Source: AWTP1-18 sp036504515 (GTDB lineage Bacteria; Pseudomonadota; Gammaproteobacteria; Burkholderiales; Rhodocyclaceae). From it: 64,000 nucleotides of DNA. The stretch is taken from assembly GCA_036504515.1 (NCBI GenBank), contig DASXVA010000011.1, positions 89,396 through 153,395 of the forward strand. The letters are read 5' to 3'. Positions 34,603 to 43,120 of the stretch are shown here, one piece after another. The position numbers were made by a program, and so were the translations under genes. The notes under the pieces are model-generated. The model did not search any database. It worked only from the letters and a program-made list of their open reading frames with translations, and was not told where the DNA came from. Positions within the stretch are counted from its first letter, which is position 1. Each line of letters starts with the position of its first letter.

Positions 34603-35775
34603 ATGGCGCACCTGATGAATACCTATTCCCGCCTGCCCCTAGCTTTCACCCATGGGCAGGGTTGCCGATTGTTCGATGAACAGGGCAAGTCCTACCTCGA
34701 TGCCGTTGCCGGTGTCGCGGTCAACACGCTGGGCCATAACCATCCCCGATTGGTTAAGGCGCTGACTGAGCAGATTGGCCGTGTGATCCATACGTCCAAC
34801 CTCTACCGCATTCGCGAACAGGAGACCTTGTCTGACAAGATCACTGCCCTGGCCCGCATGGAGGAAGTTTTCTTCTGCAACTCCGGTGCCGAAGCGAACG
34901 AGGCTGCCATCAAGCTGGCCCGGATGTTTGGCCACCAGAAAGGCGTCGATAGCCCAGCGATTATTGTCATGGAACATTCTTTCCATGGCCGTACTCTGGC
35001 AACGCTATCTGCCACCGGTAACCGCAAGGTTCAGGCCGGGTTTGAGCCTCTGGTTTCCGGTTTTGTTCGCGTGCCCTTTGACGATCTGGCCGCGGTTGAA
35101 CAAGTGGCCGCCAACAACCCCAATGTGGTGGCGGTGTTGTTTGAGCCCGTTCAGGGCGAAGGCGGTATTCACGCCGCCCACGCCGAATACATGCAGGCCC
35201 TGCGCCGTATCTGTGACGACAAGGGCTGGCTCTACATGGTGGATGAGGTCCAGACGGGCGTTGCCCGTACGGGTATCTGGTTTGCCCATCAGAGCGCAGG
35301 CGTTCTGCCGGATGTCATGACCCTTGCCAAGGGGCTCGGTTCCGGCGTTCCTGTTGGCGCTTGCCTGACGGCCGGCAAGGCTGCAGGCATCTTCAAGCCC
35401 GGCAATCATGGTTCCACTTTTGGCGGCAATCCTCTGGCGTGTACTGCAGCGTTGACCACCTTGGACGTGATCGAGAAGGATGGCCTGCTTGCCCAGGTGG
35501 TGCGTGTTGGTGATCATCTGCGCAACGAACTGCGTCAAGGTTTGGCGGGCGTTTCTGGTTTGGTGGAAGTTCGTGGCGTAGGCCAGATGACGGGTATTGA
35601 ATTGAATCGTCCCTGCACTGAAATCGTCGCCCTGGCCCAGGAAAAGGGACTACTGGTGAATGTCACGGCAGAACGTGTCATTCGTCTGGTGCCTTCCCTG
35701 ATCATGACCGAAGCTGAGGCAAGCGAACTGGCTGCCGGACTGGTGGGTGTCATTCGTAATTTTCTGGAGGGGTGA
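34603..35775 (+). CDS. argD: Acetylornithine aminotransferase ArgD
   Basis: A 390-residue class III PLP aminotransferase that makes N-acetylornithine in arginine biosynthesis. Landmarks: FFCNSGAEANEAAIKLAR (phosphate site), EHSFHGRTLATLS, VDEVQTGVARTG and the PLP lysine in TLAKGLGSGVPVGA. The ATG at 34603 (MAHLMNTYSRLP) matches the family start and follows GGAG; the frame is open upstream but non-homologous. argF begins three bases after its stop. Confidence 0.96.
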   Translation: MAHLMNTYSRLPLAFTHGQGCRLFDEQGKSYLDAVAGVAVNTLGHNHPRLVKALTEQIGRVIHTSNLYRIREQETLSDKITALARMEEVFFCNSGAEANEAAIKLARMFGHQKGVDSPAIIVMEHSFHGRTLATLSATGNRKVQAGFEPLVSGFVRVPFDDLAAVEQVAANNPNVVAVLFEPVQGEGGIHAAHAEYMQALRRICDDKGWLYMVDEVQTGVARTGIWFAHQSAGVLPDVMTLAKGLGSGVPVGACLTAGKAAGIFKPGNHGSTFGGNPLACTAALTTLDVIEKDGLLAQVVRVGDHLRNELRQGLAGVSGLVEVRGVGQMTGIELNRPCTEIVALAQEKGLLVNVTAERVIRLVPSLIMTEAEASELAAGLVGVIRNFLEG

Positions 35776-35778
35776 ACC

Positions 35779-36702
35779 ATGAGTGCACCTCGCCACTACC
35801 TCCAGTTCAAGGATTTCAGCCGGGAAGAGTATGACTATCTCTTCCAGCGCACGAGCTGGATCAAGAAACAGTTCAAGTCCTACCAAAAGTATTGGCCCCT
35901 GTCTGACCGTACTCTGGTCATGATTTTTGAAAAAGCCAGTACCCGCACCCGCCTTTCCTTTGAGGCAGGCATGCAGCAATTGGGCGGTTCCGCCATCTAC
36001 CTCAATACCCGTGATTCCCAGTTGGGGCGCGGTGAGCCGGTGGAAGACGCGGCCCAAGTGATTTCCCGCATGAGCGATATCGTGATGATCCGCACCTTCG
36101 AACAGGACATCATCGACCGCTTTGCCAAGTATTCCCGGGTGCCCGTGATTAACGGCCTCACCAACGAATACCACCCCTGCCAGATCATGGCCGACATCTA
36201 CACCTGGATTGAGCAGCACGGCTCCATCCAAGGCAAGACTGTGGCCTGGATCGGTGACTCCAACAACATGTGCAACACATGGCTGCAGGCAGCGGAAGTG
36301 CTGGACTTCAATGTTCATGTCTCCACGCCGCCGGGCTACGAAGTTGAACCCGAGCGGGCCGGCCTCTATGGCACCGGCCATTTCGAACAGTTTTCTGACC
36401 CCATGGAAGCCGCCCAGGGTGCCGACATCGTTACCACTGACGTTTGGACATCCATGGGTTTCGAGGCCGAGAACGACGAGCGCATGAAGGACTTCGTCGA
36501 TTGGCAAGTGGATGCCGACATGATGAAGGTCGCCGCACCCCACGCCATGTTCATGCACTGCCTGCCTGCCCATCGGGGCGAGGAAGTCAGTGCTGACGTC
36601 ATCGACGGTCCCCATTCCGTGGTCTGGGAAGAAGCAGAAAATCGTCTCCACGTGCAAAAAGCCCTGATGGAATTTCTTCTGCTGGGCAAAGTCAGCGCGT
36701 AA
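35779..36702 (+). CDS. argF: Ornithine carbamoyltransferase ArgF
   Basis: A 307-residue anabolic enzyme that makes citrulline from ornithine and carbamoyl phosphate. KASTRTRLSFE is the carbamoyl-phosphate site, NEYHPCQ the second site, and MHCLPAHRGEEV the ornithine/catalytic loop. Starts three bases after argD; argG follows after 37 bases. Confidence 0.97.
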   Translation: MSAPRHYLQFKDFSREEYDYLFQRTSWIKKQFKSYQKYWPLSDRTLVMIFEKASTRTRLSFEAGMQQLGGSAIYLNTRDSQLGRGEPVEDAAQVISRMSDIVMIRTFEQDIIDRFAKYSRVPVINGLTNEYHPCQIMADIYTWIEQHGSIQGKTVAWIGDSNNMCNTWLQAAEVLDFNVHVSTPPGYEVEPERAGLYGTGHFEQFSDPMEAAQGADIVTTDVWTSMGFEAENDERMKDFVDWQVDADMMKVAAPHAMFMHCLPAHRGEEVSADVIDGPHSVVWEEAENRLHVQKALMEFLLLGKVSA

Positions 36703-36739
36703 TTAAATTGTTGTGTTGAATTTTTGATTGGGAAATCTG

Positions 36740-38140
36740 ATGAGCGAAGTCAAAAAAGTCGTCCTTGCCTACTCCGGCGGTCTGGATACCTCTGTCATCC
36801 TCAAGTGGCTGCAGGACACCTATCAAAGCGAAGTAATCACCTTCACTGCCGACCTCGGCCAAGGTGAAGAGTTGGAACCCGCCCGGGCCAAGGCCCTCAA
36901 GCTGGGTATCAATCCGAAGAACATCTTCATCGACGACCTGCGCGAAGAATTCGTGCGCGACTTCGTCTTCCCCATGTTCCGCGCCAACACCGTTTACGAA
37001 GGTGAGTACCTGCTGGGTACCTCCATCGCCCGTCCCCTGATCGCCAAGCGTCTGATCGACATCGCCCGCAAGACCGGTGCCGAAGCCATCTCCCACGGCG
37101 CTACTGGCAAGGGTAATGACCAGGTTCGTTTTGAACTGGGTGCCTACGCCCTGATGCCCAACATCAAGGTGATCGCTCCCTGGCGTGAGTGGGATCTGCT
37201 CTCCCGCGAAAAGCTGATGGCCTACGCTGCCAAGCATCGCATTCCCATCGACATGAAGCACAAGAAGGGCGGCTCTCCCTATTCCATGGATGCCAACCTG
37301 CTGCACATCAGCTACGAAGGCCGTCATCTGGAGAACCCCTCTGCCGAGGCCGAAGAATCCATGTGGCGCTGGACCGTCTCTCCTGAGAGGGCCCCGGCCA
37401 AGCCCGAATACCTGGACCTGCAATTCGTCAAGGGAGACCTCGTCTCCATCAATGGCAAAAAGATGAAGCCCCATCTGCTGCTGGCTGCCCTGAATGAAAT
37501 CGGCGGCAAGCACGGCATTGGCCGTCTCGACCTGGTGGAAAACCGTTACGTTGGCATGAAGTCCCGCGGCTGTTACGAAACCCCTGGCGGCACCATTCTG
37601 CTCAAGGCTCACCGCGGTATCGAGTCCGTCACCCTGGATCGTGAAGTCGCCCACCTCAAGGACGACCTGATGCCCCGTTACGCCAGCTTGATCTATAACG
37701 GCTACTGGTGGAGTCCTGAGCGCAAGGCCCTGCAAACCCTGATCGATCACACTCAGGAAAGCGTCAACGGCTGGGTTCGGGTCAAGCTCTACAAGGGCAG
37801 CGTCACTGTTGTTTCTCGCGACTCCAAGACCGACTCCCTGTTCGATCCCACTATCGCCACCTTTGAAGATGACGCCGGTGCCTACGACCAGCGCGACGCT
37901 GCTGGCTTTATCAAGCTCAACGCCCTGCGCATGCGCATCGCAGCCAACGCCCGCATCAAGCGCGAAGCCAAGGCGGATGCCGTAGCCGCCCGCAAGGCTG
38001 CACCCAAGAAGGCTCCGGTCAAGGCCGCTGCTAAAACCGCTGCCAAGCTCGCCGTCAAAGCTGCAGCAAAACCAGCAGCCAAGGTTGTTGCTAAGGCAGT
38101 CGTTCGCAAGCCGGCTGTCAAAGCCGTCGTTAAGCGTTAA
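36740..38140 (+). CDS. argG: Argininosuccinate synthase with histone-H1-like C-terminal tail
   Basis: A 466-residue enzyme whose first 404 residues are an ordinary ArgG (ATP-pyrophosphatase motif AYSGGLDTSV, then EAISHGATGKGNDQVRFE). From about residue 405 to the end there is a roughly 60-residue tail made almost only of Ala, Lys, Val, Pro and Arg (APKKAPVKAAAK, KPAAKVVAKA), like histone H1 or AlgP repeats. ArgG of this type normally stops at about 400-410 residues. There is no frameshift: the frame is open, and the codon choice matches the gene. The tail could bind nucleic acid or polyanions. Confidence 0.95.
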   Translation: MSEVKKVVLAYSGGLDTSVILKWLQDTYQSEVITFTADLGQGEELEPARAKALKLGINPKNIFIDDLREEFVRDFVFPMFRANTVYEGEYLLGTSIARPLIAKRLIDIARKTGAEAISHGATGKGNDQVRFELGAYALMPNIKVIAPWREWDLLSREKLMAYAAKHRIPIDMKHKKGGSPYSMDANLLHISYEGRHLENPSAEAEESMWRWTVSPERAPAKPEYLDLQFVKGDLVSINGKKMKPHLLLAALNEIGGKHGIGRLDLVENRYVGMKSRGCYETPGGTILLKAHRGIESVTLDREVAHLKDDLMPRYASLIYNGYWWSPERKALQTLIDHTQESVNGWVRVKLYKGSVTVVSRDSKTDSLFDPTIATFEDDAGAYDQRDAAGFIKLNALRMRIAANARIKREAKADAVAARKAAPKKAPVKAAAKTAAKLAVKAAAKPAAKVVAKAVVRKPAVKAVVKR

Positions 38141-38160
38141 TCGTTTGAGGAATTCCAGCC

Positions 38161-38370
38161 ATGTTCGATTTCACTGAAGAACAAGTCTCCAATTTTGGGA
38201 TGACCTTTGTCCTGGGGGGCTTCATGCTCTTCATGTTGTTCATCATCGGCGAACTGGCCTGGAAATCCAAAGCTGGCAAGACCGGCACCTTCGTTCTCTT
38301 TTTCGTCCTTGCTTTCGGCATGGTCGGCTTTGTGGCGAAGGGCATCATTCAAAAACTTTGGGGAATTTGA
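38161..38370 (+). CDS. DUF2788 membrane protein
   Basis: A 69-residue protein with two membrane helices (about 13-32 and 42-62) joined by a short basic loop LAWKSKAGKTG, matching DUF2788. The start MFDFTEEQVSNFGMTF is typical. Function unknown. Lies 20 bases after argG and two bases before ppnP, so it is part of this transcript. Confidence 0.85.
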   Translation: MFDFTEEQVSNFGMTFVLGGFMLFMLFIIGELAWKSKAGKTGTFVLFFVLAFGMVGFVAKGIIQKLWGI

Positions 38371-38372
38371 AA

Positions 38373-38687
38373 ATGTCGCAATTCGACAATGTGTCCGTGG
38401 TCAAGAAGGCCAACGTCTATTTCGACGGCAAGTGCGTCAGCCACACCGTCATTCTGGCCGATGGCAGCAAGAAGACCGTCGGCGTGGTTTTGCCCGCCAG
38501 CCTGACCTTCAATACCGGCGAGCCCGAAATCATGGAATGCGTAGGCGGCGCCTGTCGCTATCGCCTCAAGGGCGAAACGGAATGGAAGACTTCTGCCGCT
38601 GGCAGCAGTTTCAACGTACCCGGTAACTCCAGTTTCGACATCGAGGTCACCGGCGAGCCTTATCACTACGTCTGTTATTTCGGCTGA
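38373..38687 (+). CDS. ppnP: Pyrimidine/purine nucleoside phosphorylase PpnP
   Basis: A 104-residue cupin-fold protein of the PpnP/DUF1255 (YaiE) family, which phosphorolyses several nucleosides. Family marks: NVYFDGKCVSHTV, GVVLPASLTFNTGEPE and SFNVPGNSSFDIEV. The ATG at 38373 is chosen because it follows directly after the DUF2788 stop. Confidence 0.92.
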   Translation: MSQFDNVSVVKKANVYFDGKCVSHTVILADGSKKTVGVVLPASLTFNTGEPEIMECVGGACRYRLKGETEWKTSAAGSSFNVPGNSSFDIEVTGEPYHYVCYFG

Positions 38688-38736
38688 ATCCGCGCATAAA
38701 CCTACTGCGCAGACCAATCCCGCATCCTGCGATGCT

Positions 38737-38757
38737 CGCCGTACTACTTGTACGGCG
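38737..38757. repeat. Short palindromic intergenic element upstream of yajQ
   Basis: CGCCGTAC (38737-38744), five-base loop, GTACGGCG (38750-38757), set in GC-rich sequence between ppnP and yajQ. The look is that of a REP-like repeat. Only one copy is in the window, so repetitiveness is inferred. Confidence 0.4.
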
Positions 38758-38835
38758 GCGCTTCTCGAAACGGCCTCGGTCTGCTCGCTACGGTTTCTTC
38801 ACGAATTCTGGTCATTTGTTCTAAGGAATCTTCCC

Positions 38836-39330
38836 ATGCCCTCTTTTGACATTACTTCCGAAGCCGACATGGTGGCGTTGAAAAACGCCGTGGAACAGGC
38901 CGGCCGCCTGATCGGAAATCGCCACGACTTCAAAGGCACCACCGCCAAGGCGGAGTTGAACGAGAAGGACAAGATCATCACCGTGCTCGGCGATTCCGAC
39001 TTCCAGATCGGCCAGATCAAGGACATCCTCTTCCCTCAGATGGAAAAGAAGGAAGTGGAAAGCACCAAGCGCCTCGATGTGGGCGACATTCAGGTGGTGT
39101 CCGGCAACAAGGCCAAGCAGGAACTCAAGATCAAGGTTGGCATCGAGACGGAACTGGCCAAGAAGATCGTCAAGATCATCAAGGACAGCAAGATCAAGGT
39201 CCAGGCCAGCATTCAGGGTGATGCCGTCCGCGTCACCGGCGCCAAGCGAGATATTCTGCAAGACACCATCGCCCTGGTGCGCAAGTCCATCACCGACTTC
39301 CCCCTCCAGTACGGCAATTTCCGCGACTGA
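38836..39330 (+). CDS. yajQ: YajQ-family cyclic-di-GMP-binding protein
   Basis: A 164-residue two-domain ferredoxin-fold protein with the YajQ start MPSFDITSEADMVALKNAV and the middle QVVSGNKAKQELKIKVGIE. YajQ proteins bind cyclic-di-GMP in some species and were earlier described as nucleotide/nucleic-acid binding. AAGGAA lies 10 bases before the ATG. It could read signals set by the GGDEF and HD-GYP proteins in this window. Confidence 0.93.
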   Translation: MPSFDITSEADMVALKNAVEQAGRLIGNRHDFKGTTAKAELNEKDKIITVLGDSDFQIGQIKDILFPQMEKKEVESTKRLDVGDIQVVSGNKAKQELKIKVGIETELAKKIVKIIKDSKIKVQASIQGDAVRVTGAKRDILQDTIALVRKSITDFPLQYGNFRD

Positions 39331-39351
39331 TACCGGCTGGCATTCCGGGCC

Positions 39352-39969
39352 TTGACCACCTACGCTGTCCTCGACTTCGAAACCACCGGTATCTCGCCGG
39401 GGCAGGGAGCGAGGCCCACTGAAATTGCCGTAGTGCTGGTGCGCGACGGCGAACTGGTGGATCGTTACCAGAGCCTGATGAATCCCGGGGTGCCCATCCC
39501 CTGGGAAATCCAGCAACTGACCGGCATCACTAACGCCATGGTGAGTAAGGCGCCCTCGGTGGCAAGCGTCATGGCCGAGGCGGCCAGTTTCGTTGCCGAC
39601 CATGTCCCTGTTGCCCACAACGCAGCCTTCGACCGGAAGTTCTGGGAAGCCGAATTGCAAGACATAGGTCTGGTACCCCGGCAGGGCTTTGTCTGTTCCT
39701 TGCTACTGGCGCGACGATTGTTTCCCTCGGCGCCGAACCACAAGCTGGGTACCTTGGTGAATACCCTCAGCCTGCCTGCTACTGGCCGTTACCACCGGGC
39801 CCTGGCCGATGCCGAAGCCACGGCTTATCTGCTGTTGAAAATCAAGGAAACCTTGAGAAACCGTTTTTCCCTGCAATCAGTGCCTGCCGAATTGCTGAGT
39901 CTGGTGCAAAAAGCGCCTGTACGTGGGCTGGAAAAATCGGTTGCCAGCTATCTGGCTGGTCGCGACTAA
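39352..39969 (+). CDS. DEDDh 3'-5' exonuclease (DnaQ/epsilon-like)
   Basis: A 205-residue exonuclease domain protein. Exo I VLDFETTGISP, exo II VAHNAAFDRKFWEAEL and exo III YHRALADAEATAYLL supply the four acidic residues and the His. It is too short and divergent to be assigned as the main Pol III epsilon subunit; more likely a stand-alone repair or RNA exonuclease. The start is TTG at 39352 since no ATG precedes the LDFETTG motif. A terminator lies about 160 bases on. Confidence 0.87.
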   Translation: MTTYAVLDFETTGISPGQGARPTEIAVVLVRDGELVDRYQSLMNPGVPIPWEIQQLTGITNAMVSKAPSVASVMAEAASFVADHVPVAHNAAFDRKFWEAELQDIGLVPRQGFVCSLLLARRLFPSAPNHKLGTLVNTLSLPATGRYHRALADAEATAYLLLKIKETLRNRFSLQSVPAELLSLVQKAPVRGLEKSVASYLAGRD

Positions 39970-40453
39970 AAATCTGTTCATGATCTTTTGCCAAGGGGCC
40001 AAGTCCTCTACCGCCACCAGATCGCGGCGAAGGTTGAGACGAATCTTCTTGGACTCGGATTCCCTGCACTCGGCGATCTACTCGGTTATCGCAGGGGCGA
40101 GGCCCCTTGCTCGTTTATACGTTTTGCGTATGAATGCCGTTTTCGGCATTTTTGCCAAAATAGATGGATTGGCGCATGGTTAAGCCATAAATGCCCAATT
40201 CTCTGTATCACCCGTTGGAATCTCAGCTATACGTGGCGCGTATAGCTGACAGGGATACGCCCTCTCCCGCAGCCGCAGGGAAACCTTGGGGAGAACGCCG
40301 CAGCGGGATGTCACTGCCCCTATTTTTGACCCGCCAAAGGTCGTGAACAGGTTCTAAGCCGCCTGACGGACAGATCAACTCCGCAAGAATCGGGTCGCCA
40401 GACGGAGCCGCTCTTGCTGAAATGGAAACACGACCTACCCAGGAGTGTTTGCC
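39970..40453. other. Non-coding stretch between the exonuclease and HPP genes
   Basis: About 480 bases with no convincing gene. Besides the terminator-like hairpin it holds a perfect ten-base inverted repeat CAGCTATACG/CGTATAGCTG at 40224-40248 (five-base loop) and a nearby smaller one, ATACG/CGTAT. Codon-like bias is absent in all frames. The 190 bases before the HPP gene are structured and GC-rich, but no known RNA family was recognised. Confidence 0.5.
40133..40153 (+). terminator. Terminator-like hairpin downstream of the exonuclease gene
   Basis: AATGCCG (40133-40139), TTTT loop, CGGCATT (40144-40150) running into TTT. A short but plausible intrinsic terminator. A GC-rich hairpin AGGGGC/GCCCCT lies just upstream near 40093-40107. 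Confidence 0.6.
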
Positions 40454-40939
40454 ATGACTACGAAGGTGCTTCTTCCTCCTCGCCCGCCCTTGTCCCGCCT
40501 TGCTGCCGCCTGGTTAGGCAGTGTGCTGGCCATGGGGCTGATTGCCCTGGCGGCTCAGGAAAGTGGGCAAAGCCTGATCTTGGGCTCCTTTGGCGCGAGT
40601 TGCGTGTTGGTCTTCGGTTTTCCCGAGTTGCCTTTTTCCCAGCCGCGCCATGTCCTGCTGGGGCACCTGCTGTCCTCGGCCGTCGGCCTTGTTTTTCTGC
40701 ACGGTTTGGGCCCCGGGCCTCTCTCTTTGGCTGCTGCCACGGCCACGGCAATTGCCCTCATGATGGCGGCGCGTTGCGTTCATCCTCCGGCGGGATCCAA
40801 TCCGGTGATTGTGTTCCTGCTCCAGCCCGGATTTTCATTCCTGCTGGCGCCGACCTTGCTCGGGTGCTTGCTCCTGCTGCTGACGGCCCTGATTTTCAAC
40901 AATCTGGGCAAGGGACGCCGCTATCCCCAATATTGGTGA
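40454..40939 (+). CDS. HPP-family membrane protein
   Basis: A 161-residue protein with four to five membrane helices and the HPP signature CVHPPAGSNPV near residue 115. GSFGASCVLVFGFPELPFSQPRH is the conserved loop before it. Some plastid and cyanobacterial relatives transport nitrite; the substrate here is unknown. The ATG at 40454 follows AGGAG by eight bases; an upstream GTG is less likely. The AraC/MGMT gene follows 19 bases on. Confidence 0.88.
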   Translation: MTTKVLLPPRPPLSRLAAAWLGSVLAMGLIALAAQESGQSLILGSFGASCVLVFGFPELPFSQPRHVLLGHLLSSAVGLVFLHGLGPGPLSLAAATATAIALMMAARCVHPPAGSNPVIVFLLQPGFSFLLAPTLLGCLLLLLTALIFNNLGKGRRYPQYW

Positions 40940-40958
40940 AAACGGCATACTGCGCCCC

Positions 40959-41840
40959 ATGGAAGACACTGCTCGCAATTTTGACCGTATCGCCAAGGCT
41001 CTAGGCTTGCTGACCGAGCACTGGCAGGAGCAGCCATCCCTGGCCTGGGTGGCCCGGGAAGTGGGGCTCTCCGAGTTTCATCTGCAGCGATTGTTTTCCC
41101 GGTGGGTCGGCCTGAGCCCCAAGCGGTTCCTGCAATTCCTGACCAAGGAAAGCGCCCGGGAGCATCTGGCCGATGCCGCCAGTCTGTTGGAGGCTTCCCA
41201 TGCCTGTGGATTGTCCGGCAGCGCCCGCTTGCACGACCTGTTTGTGCGCTACGAAGGCATGACGCCGGGGGAATTCAAGGCGGCAGTTCGTGGGCAACCC
41301 ATGACCTGGGGAGAGGTAGCTACGCCCTTTGGCAAAGCCTTGGCGGTGTTTGCCCCGAGAGGGTTACATCGTCTCGAGTTCGTCTCCGGCCCAGCCGAGC
41401 GCGACGCCCATCTTGAGGCCCTGCAGACGCATTATCCAGAGGCGCTTTGGCAAGCTGCTACTTCCGAGCAGCTACTCCCTGTCGACCGGGCCTTCCAGGC
41501 ACCGCTTTCCTTGCGTGATGAGTCTCCAGCAACCAGGGACGAGGGCAGTGCCCTTGCCCTTTGTGTCAGCGGCTCAGCCTTCCAGCTTAAGGTCTGGGAG
41601 GCCCTGCTGGCGATTCCTCCCGGGCAGTCGGTGAGCTACGGCAGTCTGGCCGCAGCGCTGGGGCACCCGCGGGCGGCCCGGGCCTTGGGCAATGCCGTGG
41701 GTGCCAATGCGGTGGCTTGGCTGATTCCCTGCCACCGGGTGATCTGCGAGTCCGGCGTGGTGGGGCGTTTCCGCTGGGGCAGTGAGCGCAAGCGAGCCAT
41801 TCTGGGCTGGGAGCGGGCACAGATGGCCGCAGTCTCCTAG
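40959..41840 (+). CDS. AraC-type HTH / O6-methylguanine-DNA methyltransferase fusion (Ada-like)
   Basis: A 293-residue protein: AraC-type helix-turn-helix (about 20-110, WVAREVGLSEFHLQRLFSRWVG), the Ada core (about 120-200) and the MGMT domain with acceptor cysteine C258 in LIPCHRVI. The N-terminal zinc domain of Ada, which takes methyl from phosphotriesters and triggers its activator role, is missing. It should repair O6-methylguanine; whether it still regulates genes is open. A hairpin after it serves the opposite strand. Confidence 0.93.
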   Translation: MEDTARNFDRIAKALGLLTEHWQEQPSLAWVAREVGLSEFHLQRLFSRWVGLSPKRFLQFLTKESAREHLADAASLLEASHACGLSGSARLHDLFVRYEGMTPGEFKAAVRGQPMTWGEVATPFGKALAVFAPRGLHRLEFVSGPAERDAHLEALQTHYPEALWQAATSEQLLPVDRAFQAPLSLRDESPATRDEGSALALCVSGSAFQLKVWEALLAIPPGQSVSYGSLAAALGHPRAARALGNAVGANAVAWLIPCHRVICESGVVGRFRWGSERKRAILGWERAQMAAVS

Positions 41841-41854
41841 GCTGCAACCATGAT

Positions 41855-41880
41855 AAAAACGGGCCGCTCAAGGCGGCCCG
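41855..41880 (-). terminator. Rho-independent terminator of the grpE-dnaK-dnaJ unit
   Basis: On the minus strand CGGGCCGC, loop CTTGA, GCGGCCCG (plus-strand 41860-41880) is followed by TTTTTATC. It lies 30 bases after the dnaJ stop. Confidence 0.88.
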
Positions 41881-41909
41881 TCGGGTCTTGCAAGGATGAT
41901 TGCCAGCAA

Positions 41910-43040
<1,131 letters not shown>

Positions 43041-43065
43041 GGCGTTCTCTTAGTAATTCAGTAAC

Positions 43066-43100
43066 GAAAAGGGGCCGCGGCTGAAATCAGCCGGCGGCCC
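43066..43100 (-). promoter_or_regulatory. Hairpin in the dnaK-dnaJ gap, possible partial terminator
   Basis: Plus-strand GGGCCGC+GGCTG (43072-43083) pairs with CAGCC+GCGGCCC (43088-43100), one bulged G, AAAT loop: 12 pairs. Read in the transcription direction (minus), it is followed by CCTTTTC. The short T run suggests partial termination, processing or protection of the dnaK mRNA end. Confidence 0.6.
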
Positions 43101-43120
43101 GCCTCCCTTTTTCCGGCTGA

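Noticed and set aside
39988..40245. Open frame of 85 codons downstream of the exonuclease
   Set aside because: Crosses a terminator-like hairpin and a dyad, no ribosome binding site and no recognisable protein character.
40255..40440. Cobalamin-riboswitch-like fragments (GGGAA and GTCACTG in order)
   Set aside because: No B12-box consensus or the expected helices follow, and the downstream HPP gene is not a cobalamin gene.
40959..41840. Full Ada regulatory protein
   Set aside because: The N-terminal zinc/phosphotriester domain with its Cys-x3-Cys pattern is absent, so it is labelled only as an AraC/MGMT fusion.
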